Positions 32,119 to 41,558 of a DNA stretch of 64,000 nucleotides are shown here, piece after piece; position 1 is the stretch's first letter; the number at the start of each line of letters is the position of its first letter. Made by a program: the position numbers and the translations under genes. The stretch covers positions 89,376,745-89,440,744 of the forward strand of contig NC_092053.1 of assembly GCF_003086295.3 (NCBI RefSeq). Reading direction: 5' to 3'. The stretch is from Arachis hypogaea (Eukaryota; Streptophyta; Magnoliopsida; Fabales; Fabaceae). The notes below the pieces were generated by a model. The model searched no databases. It saw only the letters and a list, made by a program, of their open reading frames with translations, and was not told the origin of the DNA.

Positions 32119-35100
32119 ATGGACCTAAGAGGAAATGAACAGTCCAGGAGGACTCTGGGGTCATATGCTAACCCCTCTACTGCTTCATATGGGAGTAGTA
32201 TCTGCATACCCTCCATTGGAGTCAGTAGCTTTGAGTTGAATCCTCAGCTCATTATCATGGTGCAGCAAAGTTGCCAGTATTTCGGTCTTCCACAGGAAGA
32301 ACCTACAGAATTTCTGGTACAATTTTTACAAATTGCTGACACAGTACATGATAAGGAAATAGATCAGGATGTCTACAGACTATTACTGTTTCCGGTTGCT
32401 CTAAAAGATCAAGCTAAGAGGTGGTTAAATAACCAACCTAAGGCCAACATAAGGACATGGAAACAGCTGACAGAAAAATTCCTGAATCAATATTTTCCCC
32501 CAAAACGGATGACACAGCTAAGGCTGGACATCTAAGGCTTTAAACAAGGAGATAATGAATCTCTTTATGATGCCTGGGAGAGATACAGAGAGATGCTACG
32601 AAAATGCCCCTCTGAAATGTTCTCAGAGTGGGTTCAGTTAGACATCTTCTATTATGGGCTTGCAGAAGGAGCTCAGATGTCTCTAGATTACTCAGCTGGT
32701 GGATCTATCCACATGAGAAAGACAATTGAAGAGGCTCAAGAGCTCATTGATACAGTTGCCAGGAATCAGCATCTGTACCTAAGCAGTGACCCTTCCATGA
32801 AAGAAGAGGTTAAAACAGTAACTGCTGAACTCAGCCCTGTAAAACAAGCTGCTGAATTCAATCAGCAATTGGACTTTCTAACAAAGCAGTTAGCCGAATT
32901 CAAGGATAAACTACAAGAGACAAGGATGGCTAATATAAATATGGAAGAACAATTGAAGGAAACAAAGCAGCAGCTGTCAAGACAAATAACAGAAGAATGC
33001 CAAGCAGTTCAATTAAGAAGTGGGAAAACATTAAATACCCCACCTCAAGGCAGCAAAGAGCTAAGGAATGAGCAAACCACTCAAAATTCACCTGAGGACA
33101 GTAAGAGCCCAGGGAAAAGTAATTCTGTCGTTAAAACGCCAGCAATCTGGTGGAAGGCTGGTGCTGAACGCCCAGACCATGCCCAAGACTGGCGTTCAAT
33201 GCCAGTAACAAGCAAGGATCTGGCGTTGAACGTCCAAAATGGGCAGGATCTGGCGTTGAACGCCCAAAATGGGCACAGTTCTGGCATTCAGACGCCAGGA
33301 ACAGACAAGGAGTTAGCGTCTCACATCACTCCAGCTTCTAACTCTGGCACTCAATTGCCAGTGAGGGATCAGACACACACAAGTGCTGATAAGCAATTTG
33401 CTCGCTTTGCAGATTATCTCAGGACTCTTGAAATAAAGATTCCATTTGTAGAGGCACTTGAGCAAATACCTTCTTATGCCAAGTTCATGAAAGAGATCCT
33501 GAGTCATAAAAAGGATTGGAGAGAAACAGAAAGAGTTCTCCTCACTGAAGAATGCAGTGCAGTCATTCTAAAAAGCTTTCCTGAAAAGCTTAAAGACCCT
33601 GGGAGTTTTCTGATACCATGCATATTAGAAGGTAATTGCACCAAGACAGCTTTGTGCGATCTTGGGGCAAGCATCAATCTAATACCTGCATCCACTATCA
33701 GAAAGCTTGGCTTAACTGAAGAAGTTAAACCAACCCGGATATGTCTCCAACTTGCTGATGGCTCCATTAAATACCCATCAGGCGTGATTGAAGACATGAT
33801 TGTCAAAGTTGGGCCATTCGCCTTTCCCACTGGCTTTGTAGTGATGGAAATGGAGGAGCACAAGAGTGCTACTCTCATTCTAGGAAGACCCTTCCTAGCA
33901 ACTGGACGAACCCTCATTGATGTCCAACAAGGGGAAATAACCCTGAGAGTCAATGATGATGAGTTTAAGTTGAATGCTGTCAAAGCCATGCAGCATCCAG
34001 ACACATCAAAAGACTGCATGAAAGTTGATCTTATTGACTCTTTGGTAGAAGAGATCAACATGGCTGAGAGTCTCGAATCAGAGTTGGAAGACATCTTTAA
34101 AGATGTTCAGCCTGATTTGGAGGATTCAGAGGAGATGAAAGAGCCTCTGAAATTTCCTTTGGAAGAGGAAAAACCTCCTAAACCCGAGCTCAAACCATTA
34201 CCACCATCCCTGAATTATGTATTTCTGGGAGAAGGTGACACTTTTCCAGTGATCATAAGCTCTGCTTTAAATCCACAGGAAGAGGAAGCACTTATTCAAG
34301 TGCTAAGGACACACAAGACAGCTCTTGGGTGGTCCATAGGTGACCTTAAGGGCATAAGCCAAGCTAGATGCATGCACAAAATCTTATTGGAGGATAATGC
34401 TAAACCAGTGGTTCAGCTACAGAGGCGGCTAAATCCAGCCATGAAGGAAGTGGTGCAGAAAGAGGTCACCAAATTACTAGAGGCTGGGATTATTTACCCT
34501 ATTTCTGATAGCCCCTGGGTGAGCCCTGTCCAAGTCGTCCCAAAAAAAGGAGGCATGACAGTGATTCATAATGAAAAAAATGAACTGGTTCCCACAAGAA
34601 CAGTTACAGGGTGGCGCATGTGTATTGACTACAGAAGGCTCAATACAGCCAGCAGAAAGGATCATTTTCCTTTACCATTCATAGACAAGATGCTAGAAAG
34701 ACTGGCAGGTCATAATTATTACTGCTTTTTGGATGGCTACTCAGGCTATAACCAGATTGCAGTAGATCCCCAGGATCAAGAGAAAACAGCATTCACATGT
34801 CCATCTGGAGTGTTTGCTTATAGAAGGATGCCATTTGGGCTGTGTAATGCGCCTGCAACCTTCCAGAGATGCATGCTCTCTATTTTCTCTGATATGGTGG
34901 AAAAATTTCTGGAAGTCTTCATGGATGACTTCTCAGTATATGGAGACTCATTCAGCTCCTGTCTTGATCACCTGAAACTTGTTCTGAAGAGATGCCAAGA
35001 GACCAACCTAGTTTTAAACTGGGAAAAATGTCACTTCATGGTGACTGAAGGGATTGTCCTTGGGCATAAAATCTCAAACAAGGGAATAGAGGTGGATCAA

Positions 35101-37074
35101 GCAAAAATAGAGGTAATTGAAAAATTACCACCACCTGCTAATGTTAAGGCAATCAGAAGCTTTCTGGGGCATGCAGGATTCTATAGGAGGTTTATAAAGG
35201 ATTTTTCAAAAATCGCAAAACCTCTAAGTAATTTGCTAGCGGCTGACACGCCATTTGTGTTTGACACAGAGTATCTGCAGGCGTTTGAAACGCTGAAAGC
35301 TAAGCTGGTCACAGCACCAGTTATTTCTGCACCAGACTGGACATTACCATTTGAGCTAATGTGTGATGCCAGTGATCATGCCATTGGTGCAGTATTGGGA
35401 CAGAGGCATGACAAGCTTCTGCATGTCATTTATTATGCTAGTCGCATTTTAAATGATGCCTAGAAAAATTACACAACCACAGAAAAAGAATTACTTGCAG
35501 TGGTTTATGCCATTGACAAATTCAGATCATACTTAGTAGGATCAAAAGTGATTGTGTATACTGACCATGCTGCTCTTAAATATCTACTCACAAAGCAGGA
35601 TTCAAAACCCAGGCTCATCAGATGGGTGTTGCTTCTGCAAGAGTTTGATATAGAAAGAAGAGACAGAAAAGGGATAGAGAACCAAGTGGCTGATCATCTG
35701 TCCCGGATAGAGCCAGTAGAAGGGACGTCCCTCCCCTCTCTTGAGATCTCTGAGACTTTTCCGGATGAGCATTTATTTGCCATTCAGGAAACACCATGGT
35801 TTGCCGATATTGCAAACTATAAAGCTGCAAGGTTTATACCCAAAGAGTACAACAGGCAACAAAAGAAAAAATTAATCACTGATGCAAAGTACTACTTGTG
35901 GGATGAACCCTATCTCTTTAAGAGATGTGCAGACGGAATAATCCGTAGGTGTGTTCCTAGAGAAGAAGCACAGAGGATCCTATGGCATTACCATGGATCT
36001 CAATATGGAGGCTATTTCGGGGGTGAGCGAACAGCCACCAAGGTCCTCCAATGTGGCTTCTATTGGCCCACACTCTTTAGAGATTCCCGAGAGTTTGTAC
36101 GTAACTGTGACAGTTGCCAAAGAGCTAGTAATCTGCCCCATGGTTACGCCATGCCTCAACAAGGAATCTTGGAGATAGAGTTGTTTGACGTATGGGGAAT
36201 TGACTTCATGGGACCTTTCCCACCATCATTCTCAAACACTTATATTCTGGTGGCAGTTGACTATGTATCAAAATGGGTTGAGGCCATTGCCACACCCACC
36301 AATGATACTAAAACAGTGCTGAAGTTCCTCCAAAAACATATCTTTAGCAGGTTTGGTGTCCCTAGAGTACTGATCAGTGATGGGGGCACTCACTTCTGCA
36401 ACAAACAGCTTTACTCTGCCATGGTTCGGTATGGGATTTGCCACAAGATAGCTACTCCATATCATCCACAAACTAATGGGCAAGCTGAAGTCTCTAACAG
36501 AGAATTAAAGAGAATCCTAGAACGGACAGTAAGTACCCGTAGAAAGGATTGGGCACGGAACTTGGATGATGCTCTGTGGGCTTACAGAACAGCATTCAAG
36601 ACCCCTATAGGGACCTCTCCATACCAACTTGTGTATGGTAAGGCATGTCACCTGCCCGTGGAACTGGAACATAAAGCCTACTGGGCAACCAGATTCCTAA
36701 ACTTTGATGCCAAATTAGCAGGAGAAAAAAGATTGCTCCAGCTAAATGAACTAGAGGAATTCAGATTCACTGCTTTCGAAAATGCCAAGCTTTATAAAGA
36801 GAAATAAAAAAAGTGGCACGATAGAAAGTTGTCATCCAGAATCTTTGAACCAGGACAGAAAGTTCTGCTGTTTAACTCTAGACTCAGGCTATTCCCCGGG
36901 AAACTGAAATCCCGGTGGAGGAGACCATATGTGATTACAAGTGTATCACCATATGGTTATGTGGAGCTTCAAGATATTGATTCTGATAAGAAGTTCATTG
37001 TCAATGGACAGAGAATCAAGCACTATCTTGAAGGCAACGTTGAGCAAGAGTGCTCAAGGCTGAAGCTAGATTAA
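32119..37074 (+). pseudogene. gag-pol polyprotein of element A (Athila-type), three in-frame stops
   Basis: One frame of 1652 codons from ATG 32119 to TAA 37072-37074, broken only by TAA at 32533, TAG at 35461 and TAA at 36805 (codons 139, 1115 and 1563). Order: Gag core (codons 30-230); a linker with a palindrome array (33158-33299); aspartic protease with CDLGASINLIP (Asp codon 514) and ILGRPFLA; reverse transcriptase with MCIDYRRLN, FLDGYSGYNQI and FMDD (about codon 934); RNase H with CDASD (codon 1083) and TDHAAL; integrase with catalytic Asp 1362, Asp 1421 and Glu 1457 (35 residues between the last two); and a C-terminal GPY/F-type module. FMDD and DLG are usual for Athila. The second zinc-finger His of integrase is Tyr (36013-36015). 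Codons 139 and 1115 fit C-to-T changes of Gln codons. Parts are named by family motifs. Confidence 0.92.
33158..33299 (+). repeat. 31-bp-register palindrome array inside the A coding sequence (5 units)
   Basis: Units start at 33158, 33189, 33220, 33250 and 33281 (steps of 31, 31, 30 and 31), between Gag and protease. Since 31 is not a multiple of three, units are read in different frames, yet the polyprotein frame stays open through all of them. Confidence 0.85.
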
Positions 37075-37086
37075 AAGCTCAGCAAG

Positions 37087-37133
37087 GTCCAGCTAAAGAC
37101 AATAAAAAAGCGCTTGCTGGGAGGCAACCCAGC
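37087..37133 (+). ncRNA. Twin stem-loop (SL1/SL2), element A copy
   Basis: Thirteen bases after the polyprotein stop: SL1 GTC-CAGCTAAA-GAC (37087-37100), link AATAAAAAAGCGCTT, SL2 GCTGGG-AGGCAA-CCCAGC (37116-37133, perfect 6 bp). Possible roles are RNA packaging, dimerisation, export or expression of ORF3; none is shown. Confidence 0.65.
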
Positions 37134-37281
37134 CATGGGGCATCAATCCTCTAAGCATTTTGCCCTATTTTTATTTTTATTTGTTTATATAAAGTTCATT
37201 GATAACAAGGTAAAGAATCAATTGCATAAGTTCACAGGGTTACAGAAGGAATCTGCACACAAAATAGAGAAAAGGAGCTCA

Positions 37282-37482
37282 CTGGCAAGAAAACGCCAGT
37301 AAGAGCCTGTTTTGGGCGTTCAGCGCCCAAAAGAGGCATCCAGTGGGCGCTGAACGCCAGTAAGGATAGCTATCTGGTGTTCAACGCCAGAAAAGGGCAG
37401 CAACTGGGCGTTGAACGCCCAGGAGAGCAGTATTTTGGCGTTGAACGCCCAAAACAGGCAGCGTTTGGGCGTTCAAACGCCA
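37282..37482 (+). repeat. 31-bp-register palindrome array in the A 3' region (7 units)
   Basis: Units start near 37282, 37313, 37344, 37374, 37404, 37435 and 37466 (steps of 30-31). This is the third separate array in the same element, besides those in the LTR and in the coding region. Confidence 0.85.
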
Positions 37483-37978
37483 GGATGATGGGGAGGAGGT
37501 AAATTCGTTTCTTCTTCATATTTTTCATTCTAATTTTAATTTCCATGTTTCATATCATGATTTCTTGCATACACATGTTAAGAACCCTGATTTCTAAAAT
37601 CCTTAATTTCTAAAAATCCTACTTTAAAAATATCAAATATATCTTAATCCATAAGCACAAATCCTCTTTTTCAATCCAATTCAACTCTTTTCCAAAAATC
37701 TTTTCAACTCATCAACATCTTTTTCAAATCTCCACATTATCTTTTTCAAAATCTAGATTTATCTTTTTCAAAAAATTTTTTCATATCTTTTCAATTTTAA
37801 ACTATATCCTCTCTCATCATATCTTCTATCTTATCTTTTCCAAATCAATCTTTTTTACCATATCTTTTCTAAATTTTCGAACCCACCCCCCCTCCCTTTA
37901 AATATGGGTTCGGCCTCCACCCCCCTCCATCAACAATTGCACCTAGCTCTCCTTCTATCCCTCTCCTTTCTTTTTTTT
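37483..37978 (+). other. Non-coding spacer between pol and ORF3 of A
   Basis: About 0.5 kb, T/C-rich with TCTTTTTCAAA runs, ending in a T tract (37969-37981). No ORF. It may hold the promoter or splice acceptor for ORF3, but I see no specific signal. Confidence 0.4.
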
Positions 37979-38015
37979 TTTGCTTGAGGACAAGCAAACC
38001 TCTATGTTTGGTGTG
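37979..38015 (+). promoter_or_regulatory. Internal hairpin plus PPT-like module, element A
   Basis: TTTGCTTG-AGGA-CAAGCAAA (37979-37998, perfect 8 bp), then TCTATGTTTGGTGTG. It lies about 25 nt before the ORF3 ATG at 38040. Confidence 0.65.
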
Positions 38016-38039
38016 TTTATCCGTGATCACTAAGATCAT

Positions 38040-38520
38040 GGCTCCTAAGGAAAAACAACCCACTTCAAGAGGCAAGAAAGAGAGCGTTCCAAAACCACTT
38101 TGAAATCAAGGGAAGTTCTTATCTAAAGAACATTCAGACCATTATTACAAAATAATGGGTCTAAGATCAGTGATCCTGAAAGTTAGATTCGATCTGAAAG
38201 AAGACGAATATCCGGAGATCCAGGAGCAAATTCGAATTAGGAACTGGAAGGTCCTAGCTAATCCTGAGACGAAAGTGGGAAGGAATATGGTCCAGGAGTT
38301 CTATGCTAATATGTAGCAGACAGACAAGCAAAAACTATCTGGAACTGCTTTCTATGAATATCGGACCGTGGTCAGAGGAAAGATTGTTCATACCAACCCT
38401 GACAAGATCAGGGAGATCTTAAAGCTCCCTCAGCTGAAAGATGATCCAGACTCTTTCAACAGGAGAATGATGAGAACAGACAAGGGCCTGGATAAGATTC
38501 TAGAGGATATATGTATCCGA
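38040..38520 (+). pseudogene. ORF3 of element A, truncated and broken
   Basis: Starts ATG GCT CCT AAG (MAPKEKQPTSRGKKES), then a stop at about 38102. Later parts in the same or a shifted frame match B and E ORF3: YPEIQEQIRIRNWKVLANPE, MVQEFYAN, LDKILEDICI. Similarity ends after DICI at about 38520. The domain recalls the putative plant transposon protein family (from memory); function unknown. Confidence 0.65.
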
Positions 38521-38620
38521 GCCTGGCTTAAGTGTTTATATGATATCCAGTCTCACTCATATAGACTCCTTCTGAAAATGCCCTGTATTCGTCGAAGAGA
38601 TATGCCTGTTCTATTTGTTT
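38521..38620. other. Rearrangement junction between elements A and B
   Basis: About 100 bp that match neither the expected continuation of A's ORF3 nor B. Two elements in opposite orientation, both without their 3' LTR, meet here. There is no target duplication or LTR end. A filler sequence or a remnant of a third element is likely. Confidence 0.5.
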
Positions 38621-39835
38621 CTAATGCATCTCATGTATGTGCGTACCTTGATGTGCTTGGATGTTGATTAGCCTTTGGATGGCTTCTTGTTGTTGATCTT
38701 GCTTTTGGTTCAGCCTATGGAAAGATTCACCCCATTGTCTTCCTTGTTCCAGTTGCTGCTCCATTAATTGCTTTTTCCAATCCCCTTGTTTATTCATCCA
38801 TCTAGAGAATGATTCTTCTTGGCGATCCATCATTTGTAGTTGGAGCTCCTTCTGTGCTCCTTGATTCTCTAAATATTGCCTAGACAAGCCATCAATGGCT
38901 TCTTGTAATTGGTGCATGTTCAAAGTGGGTGTGGCTTGCTCCTCTGGGTCTTGTCCTTCTACAACTTGATGGGCTGCCTTCTTTCTTAGCCTTCGTTGAG
39001 GTAGGGGAGATGCAACAACATGCATTCGTCGAACAGTGATTGGGATGCCAGCTTTTATCCATTCGGGATTTTCATCTTCAAACACCACCCCAACCCTGTC
39101 GCACAGACGAAAAATGGTGCTGGGGTAGCCTAACCTTCCTCCAGAATCACTTTTCTCAGCGAACTTCCGAATGCCTTGAGCTATGAGTTCGTGAACCTTG
39201 ATCTCTCCCCCTTTGATTATACATTGAACCATTGTTGCTCTCTTAAGGTTTACCTCTGAGTTGTTTCCGATGGGGAGGATGGATCTTCTTACAATTTTGA
39301 ACCACCCCTTTGCTTCAGGAATGAGATCCCCTCTCTTAATGAACTTGGGCTTCCCATGGAGATCTCGTATCCAATCAGCTCCTTGTATGCAGATATCTTG
39401 CACAATCTGGTCATAATTGGGACTGCTATCTATTTTGGACTGATAGCTCTCTTCTGCAAATGGTATGGTTCGTAGCTTTAACGCCCTCATGATGCTCATG
39501 GGACTAAAATCCACGGTCACCCCTCTTACAAAGCTTATATAGGACTCATCTGCCTTATCATACCTGACTACATTTGCATAAAACTCTCTTACAAGAGTTG
39601 CGTTTACTTTTGTGACCGGATCACTGAGGAGCTCCCATTTTCTCTTTTCCACCTTCTCTACAATTTCGGGGCACTCAGTTTTCCTGACTTGGAAGTCTAG
39701 CTCATATATGATCTCCTTATCAGCCATCCACCCAAATTGTAATGCATGGAGAAATGTTCTAAATTTCTTCACATCAAAAGGGCGTTGCTTCATGGGCTCC
39801 TTCCCTTTTCTTCTTTTAGAGCTCGACGATGCCAT
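38621..39835 (-). CDS. ORF3 of element B, intact 404-codon protein
   Basis: Open from ATG 39835 to TAG 38621-38623. The start is MASSSSKRRKGKEP, a basic and possibly nuclear-targeting stretch. The middle has blocks shared with E and A ORF3: ECPEIVEKVEKRKWELLSDP, REFYANV, VDFSPMSIMRAL, DICIQGADW, GKPKFIKRGDL and GWFKIVRRSILPIGN. The C-terminus (about codons 300-400) is Gln/Glu-rich and predicted by eye to be a coiled coil (LQEAIDGLSRQYLENQ, QKELQLQMMDRQEE). No transposase or envelope motif, signal peptide or membrane segment is visible. It resembles the putative plant transposon protein domain (from memory), common downstream of Athila-type pol. It is the only unbroken long ORF3 here; whether it is expressed is unknown. 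Confidence 0.75.
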   Translation of the reverse strand: MASSSSKRRKGKEPMKQRPFDVKKFRTFLHALQFGWMADKEIIYELDFQVRKTECPEIVEKVEKRKWELLSDPVTKVNATLVREFYANVVRYDKADESYISFVRGVTVDFSPMSIMRALKLRTIPFAEESYQSKIDSSPNYDQIVQDICIQGADWIRDLHGKPKFIKRGDLIPEAKGWFKIVRRSILPIGNNSEVNLKRATMVQCIIKGGEIKVHELIAQGIRKFAEKSDSGGRLGYPSTIFRLCDRVGVVFEDENPEWIKAGIPITVRRMHVVASPLPQRRLRKKAAHQVVEGQDPEEQATPTLNMHQLQEAIDGLSRQYLENQGAQKELQLQMMDRQEESFSRWMNKQGDWKKQLMEQQLEQGRQWGESFHRLNQKQDQQQEAIQRLINIQAHQGTHIHEMH

Positions 39836-40626
39836 GAGTGACCTTTGATTTCAAATTTATAGAGGTGTGGATGGTTGAAAGAGTGTAGCTAAGGGAGTGA
39901 TGTTCCGAGAGTAAGAAGTGTGAAAAAAAAAAGAAAATTGGAATGTGAAGGGGTACGGTACAAGAGCCACTTATATGGAAAAATAGTGAGCAAATGAAAA
40001 GTGTGGATTGATGGCATGGGCTAATAATGGACGGTTGGAGTTTAGCATGAGATGATCACAAGGATCACCACCTTTATGATGGGGTTGGTTCGGTTTCCAA
40101 GGGTGTCATTCTTCCAATGTTGCATGGCAACATTTTCCAATTCATTCCCCTTGAAGACATGTGTATAAACCCCCTTGTGAAGTGGCCAAACCCCCTCCTT
40201 CATTTGTCCCATCAATTCCTTCCAATCTTCCCTTCATCTCTCCTACAAGATAAAAGGAATGAAATTAATGAGTTTTGATAGTGGCGGCAAAATTAGAAAG
40301 TGGAATAACTACTTTTTAAAATTTTTGTTTTTAACTAACTAAGTGCTATTCATGAATACAACCCAAATGACTGATTAATTGTCCATGTATGCAATATTGG
40401 TGACACCAAACTTAGTTTGTGGCCATGTGGTGTAAAAAGAGTTGTTCAAGGCTCTAAGAGTAACACGATATGAATTGCATTTATGTCCTCTTAGTGTGCC
40501 TTGAACACCAAACTTGTTGTTCACTATATGTTGCATATAAGGATTCATTTAAGTGTTTGTCAAAGTTGATTTGGAATTCATGAACCTTGCTTTATTAACT
40601 ACTTTAAGCCCTAAAAAGATATAAAA
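39836..40626 (-). other. Non-coding region between pol remnant and ORF3, element B
   Basis: About 0.8 kb without a gene. It has two sense copies of AAGTTTGGTGT (about 40413 and 40513). I do not find a clear hairpin beside them, unlike in A, C and E. Confidence 0.5.
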
Positions 40627-40674
40627 CATGGGTTGCCTCCCATGAAGCGCTTCTTTAGCGTCATTAGCTTGACG
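40627..40674 (-). ncRNA. Twin stem-loop (SL1/SL2), element B copy
   Basis: In sense: SL1 CGTC-AAGCTAAT-GACG (40674-40659), link, SL2 CATGGG-AGGCAA-CCCATG (40644-40627). The outer pairs differ from A, E and G on both sides at once, while the loop AGGCAA is the same. It lies just after the stop of the pol remnant (40686). Confidence 0.65.
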
Positions 40675-40685
40675 TTTTGCCTTAG

Positions 40686-41126
40686 TTAAGGTGGTTGGTA
40701 ATGCTTCAAATCTTCCCCTCTCGTAGTGAATCTATCTCCGTTGACTTCATTAAAAACCTCCACATGTTCCAAGGAGAGAATTCTACTGATGGTGAAAACT
40801 TTAGGCAGCTGAGATGGAATGGTGGGTAGATGAGGTGGAATAACTGTGAAATGAACAGAGATTACTTTATCCCCTGGAGAGAAGTCCTCTGTAGGGATTT
40901 TCTTGTTCCTCCATCCCCTTGGTGCCTTCTTCCTTGTTTCTTTCAATGCTCTCCTACTCCTTGTGGCTTCTTTTCCCGGGGAGATTTTGTTACTGGTCTC
41001 ATATGACTCTGGTGGATTTAGCTCCTCTTGGGTTTCCTTTAGTTGTTGTGCCTTCTGATTGTATTGTTCGCCAACCAAAGGGATTCCCAGGGGTATTGTT
41101 TGTGCTTCTGTGCTTGTTTCTTCCAC
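40686..41126 (-). pseudogene. Integrase C-terminal tail of element B
   Basis: In frame with the protease after one stop (41166-41168). The last 70 codons (FSPGDKVISVHF, LPKVFTISRILSLEHVEVF, FTTRGEDLKHYQPP) match the C-terminal module of Athila integrase, as at 36829-37074 in A. The first part (about 75 codons, Glu/Lys-rich) is not recognisable. The zinc finger and the DDE core are absent. Confidence 0.65.
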
Positions 41127-41165
41127 CAGTGCCTTATTGTGATCTCCCCTTGATTCCTTGTTTTC

Positions 41166-41558
41166 TTAATCTGCTTCTTGTGCAGGTTTGAAGACATTGA
41201 AGGTAGGTTGTTTATTGTGTATCCTCAGTATTAGCTCTCCTCGCTCCACATCTATAAGTGCTCTGGCTGTGGCTAGGAATGGTCTTCCCAATATGATTGG
41301 ATGGAGGTAACTCTCTTCCATTTCCAATATGACAAAGTCTGTGGGGAGGAAATAGTTCCCAACCTTTACCAACACATTTTCAACCACTCCTACTGCTTGT
41401 TTTTGAGTTTTGTCAGCCAGCTTGATGACTACGTCTGTGGGCATTAGCTCATTGATCTGAAGCTTCTTCATGAGGGATAAAGGCATTAAGTTGATGCTTG
41501 CTCCCAGGTCACAAATTACTATTGTTTGCCCTCCCTTGAGTGAACTTTTCTTGGTCAA
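41166..41558 (-). pseudogene. Aspartic protease of element B
   Basis: Retropepsin-like domain with ICDLGASINLMPL (catalytic Asp), LADKTQKQAVGVVENVLVKV and HPIILGRPFLATARALIDV. The first ATG is at 41558; the true polyprotein start is upstream in gag. All motifs are present. It is frameshifted relative to the gag parts upstream. Confidence 0.75.

Larger units (their letters stand above)
29749..38520 (+). mobile_element. Element A: Athila-type LTR retrotransposon with full pol, 3' end lost
   Basis: A has a 5' LTR (29749-31285), a perfect tRNA-Asp PBS, an AT-rich leader, gag-pol in one frame (32119-37074), the twin stem-loop, a palindrome array, an internal hairpin/PPT-like module and the start of ORF3. 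Similarity to ORF3 ends near 38520, and element B in the opposite orientation starts at 38621; no 3' LTR of A is present. It is the only element here with reverse transcriptase, RNase H and integrase. Three stops in the polyprotein make this copy inactive as it stands. Left flank GTCGC (29744-29748) would be its target duplication, but the partner is lost. Confidence 0.85.

Noticed and set aside
33504..34094. 196-codon minus-strand ORF antisense to protease in A
   Set aside because: Shadow of the polyprotein frame; no motif, and the sense frame explains the openness.
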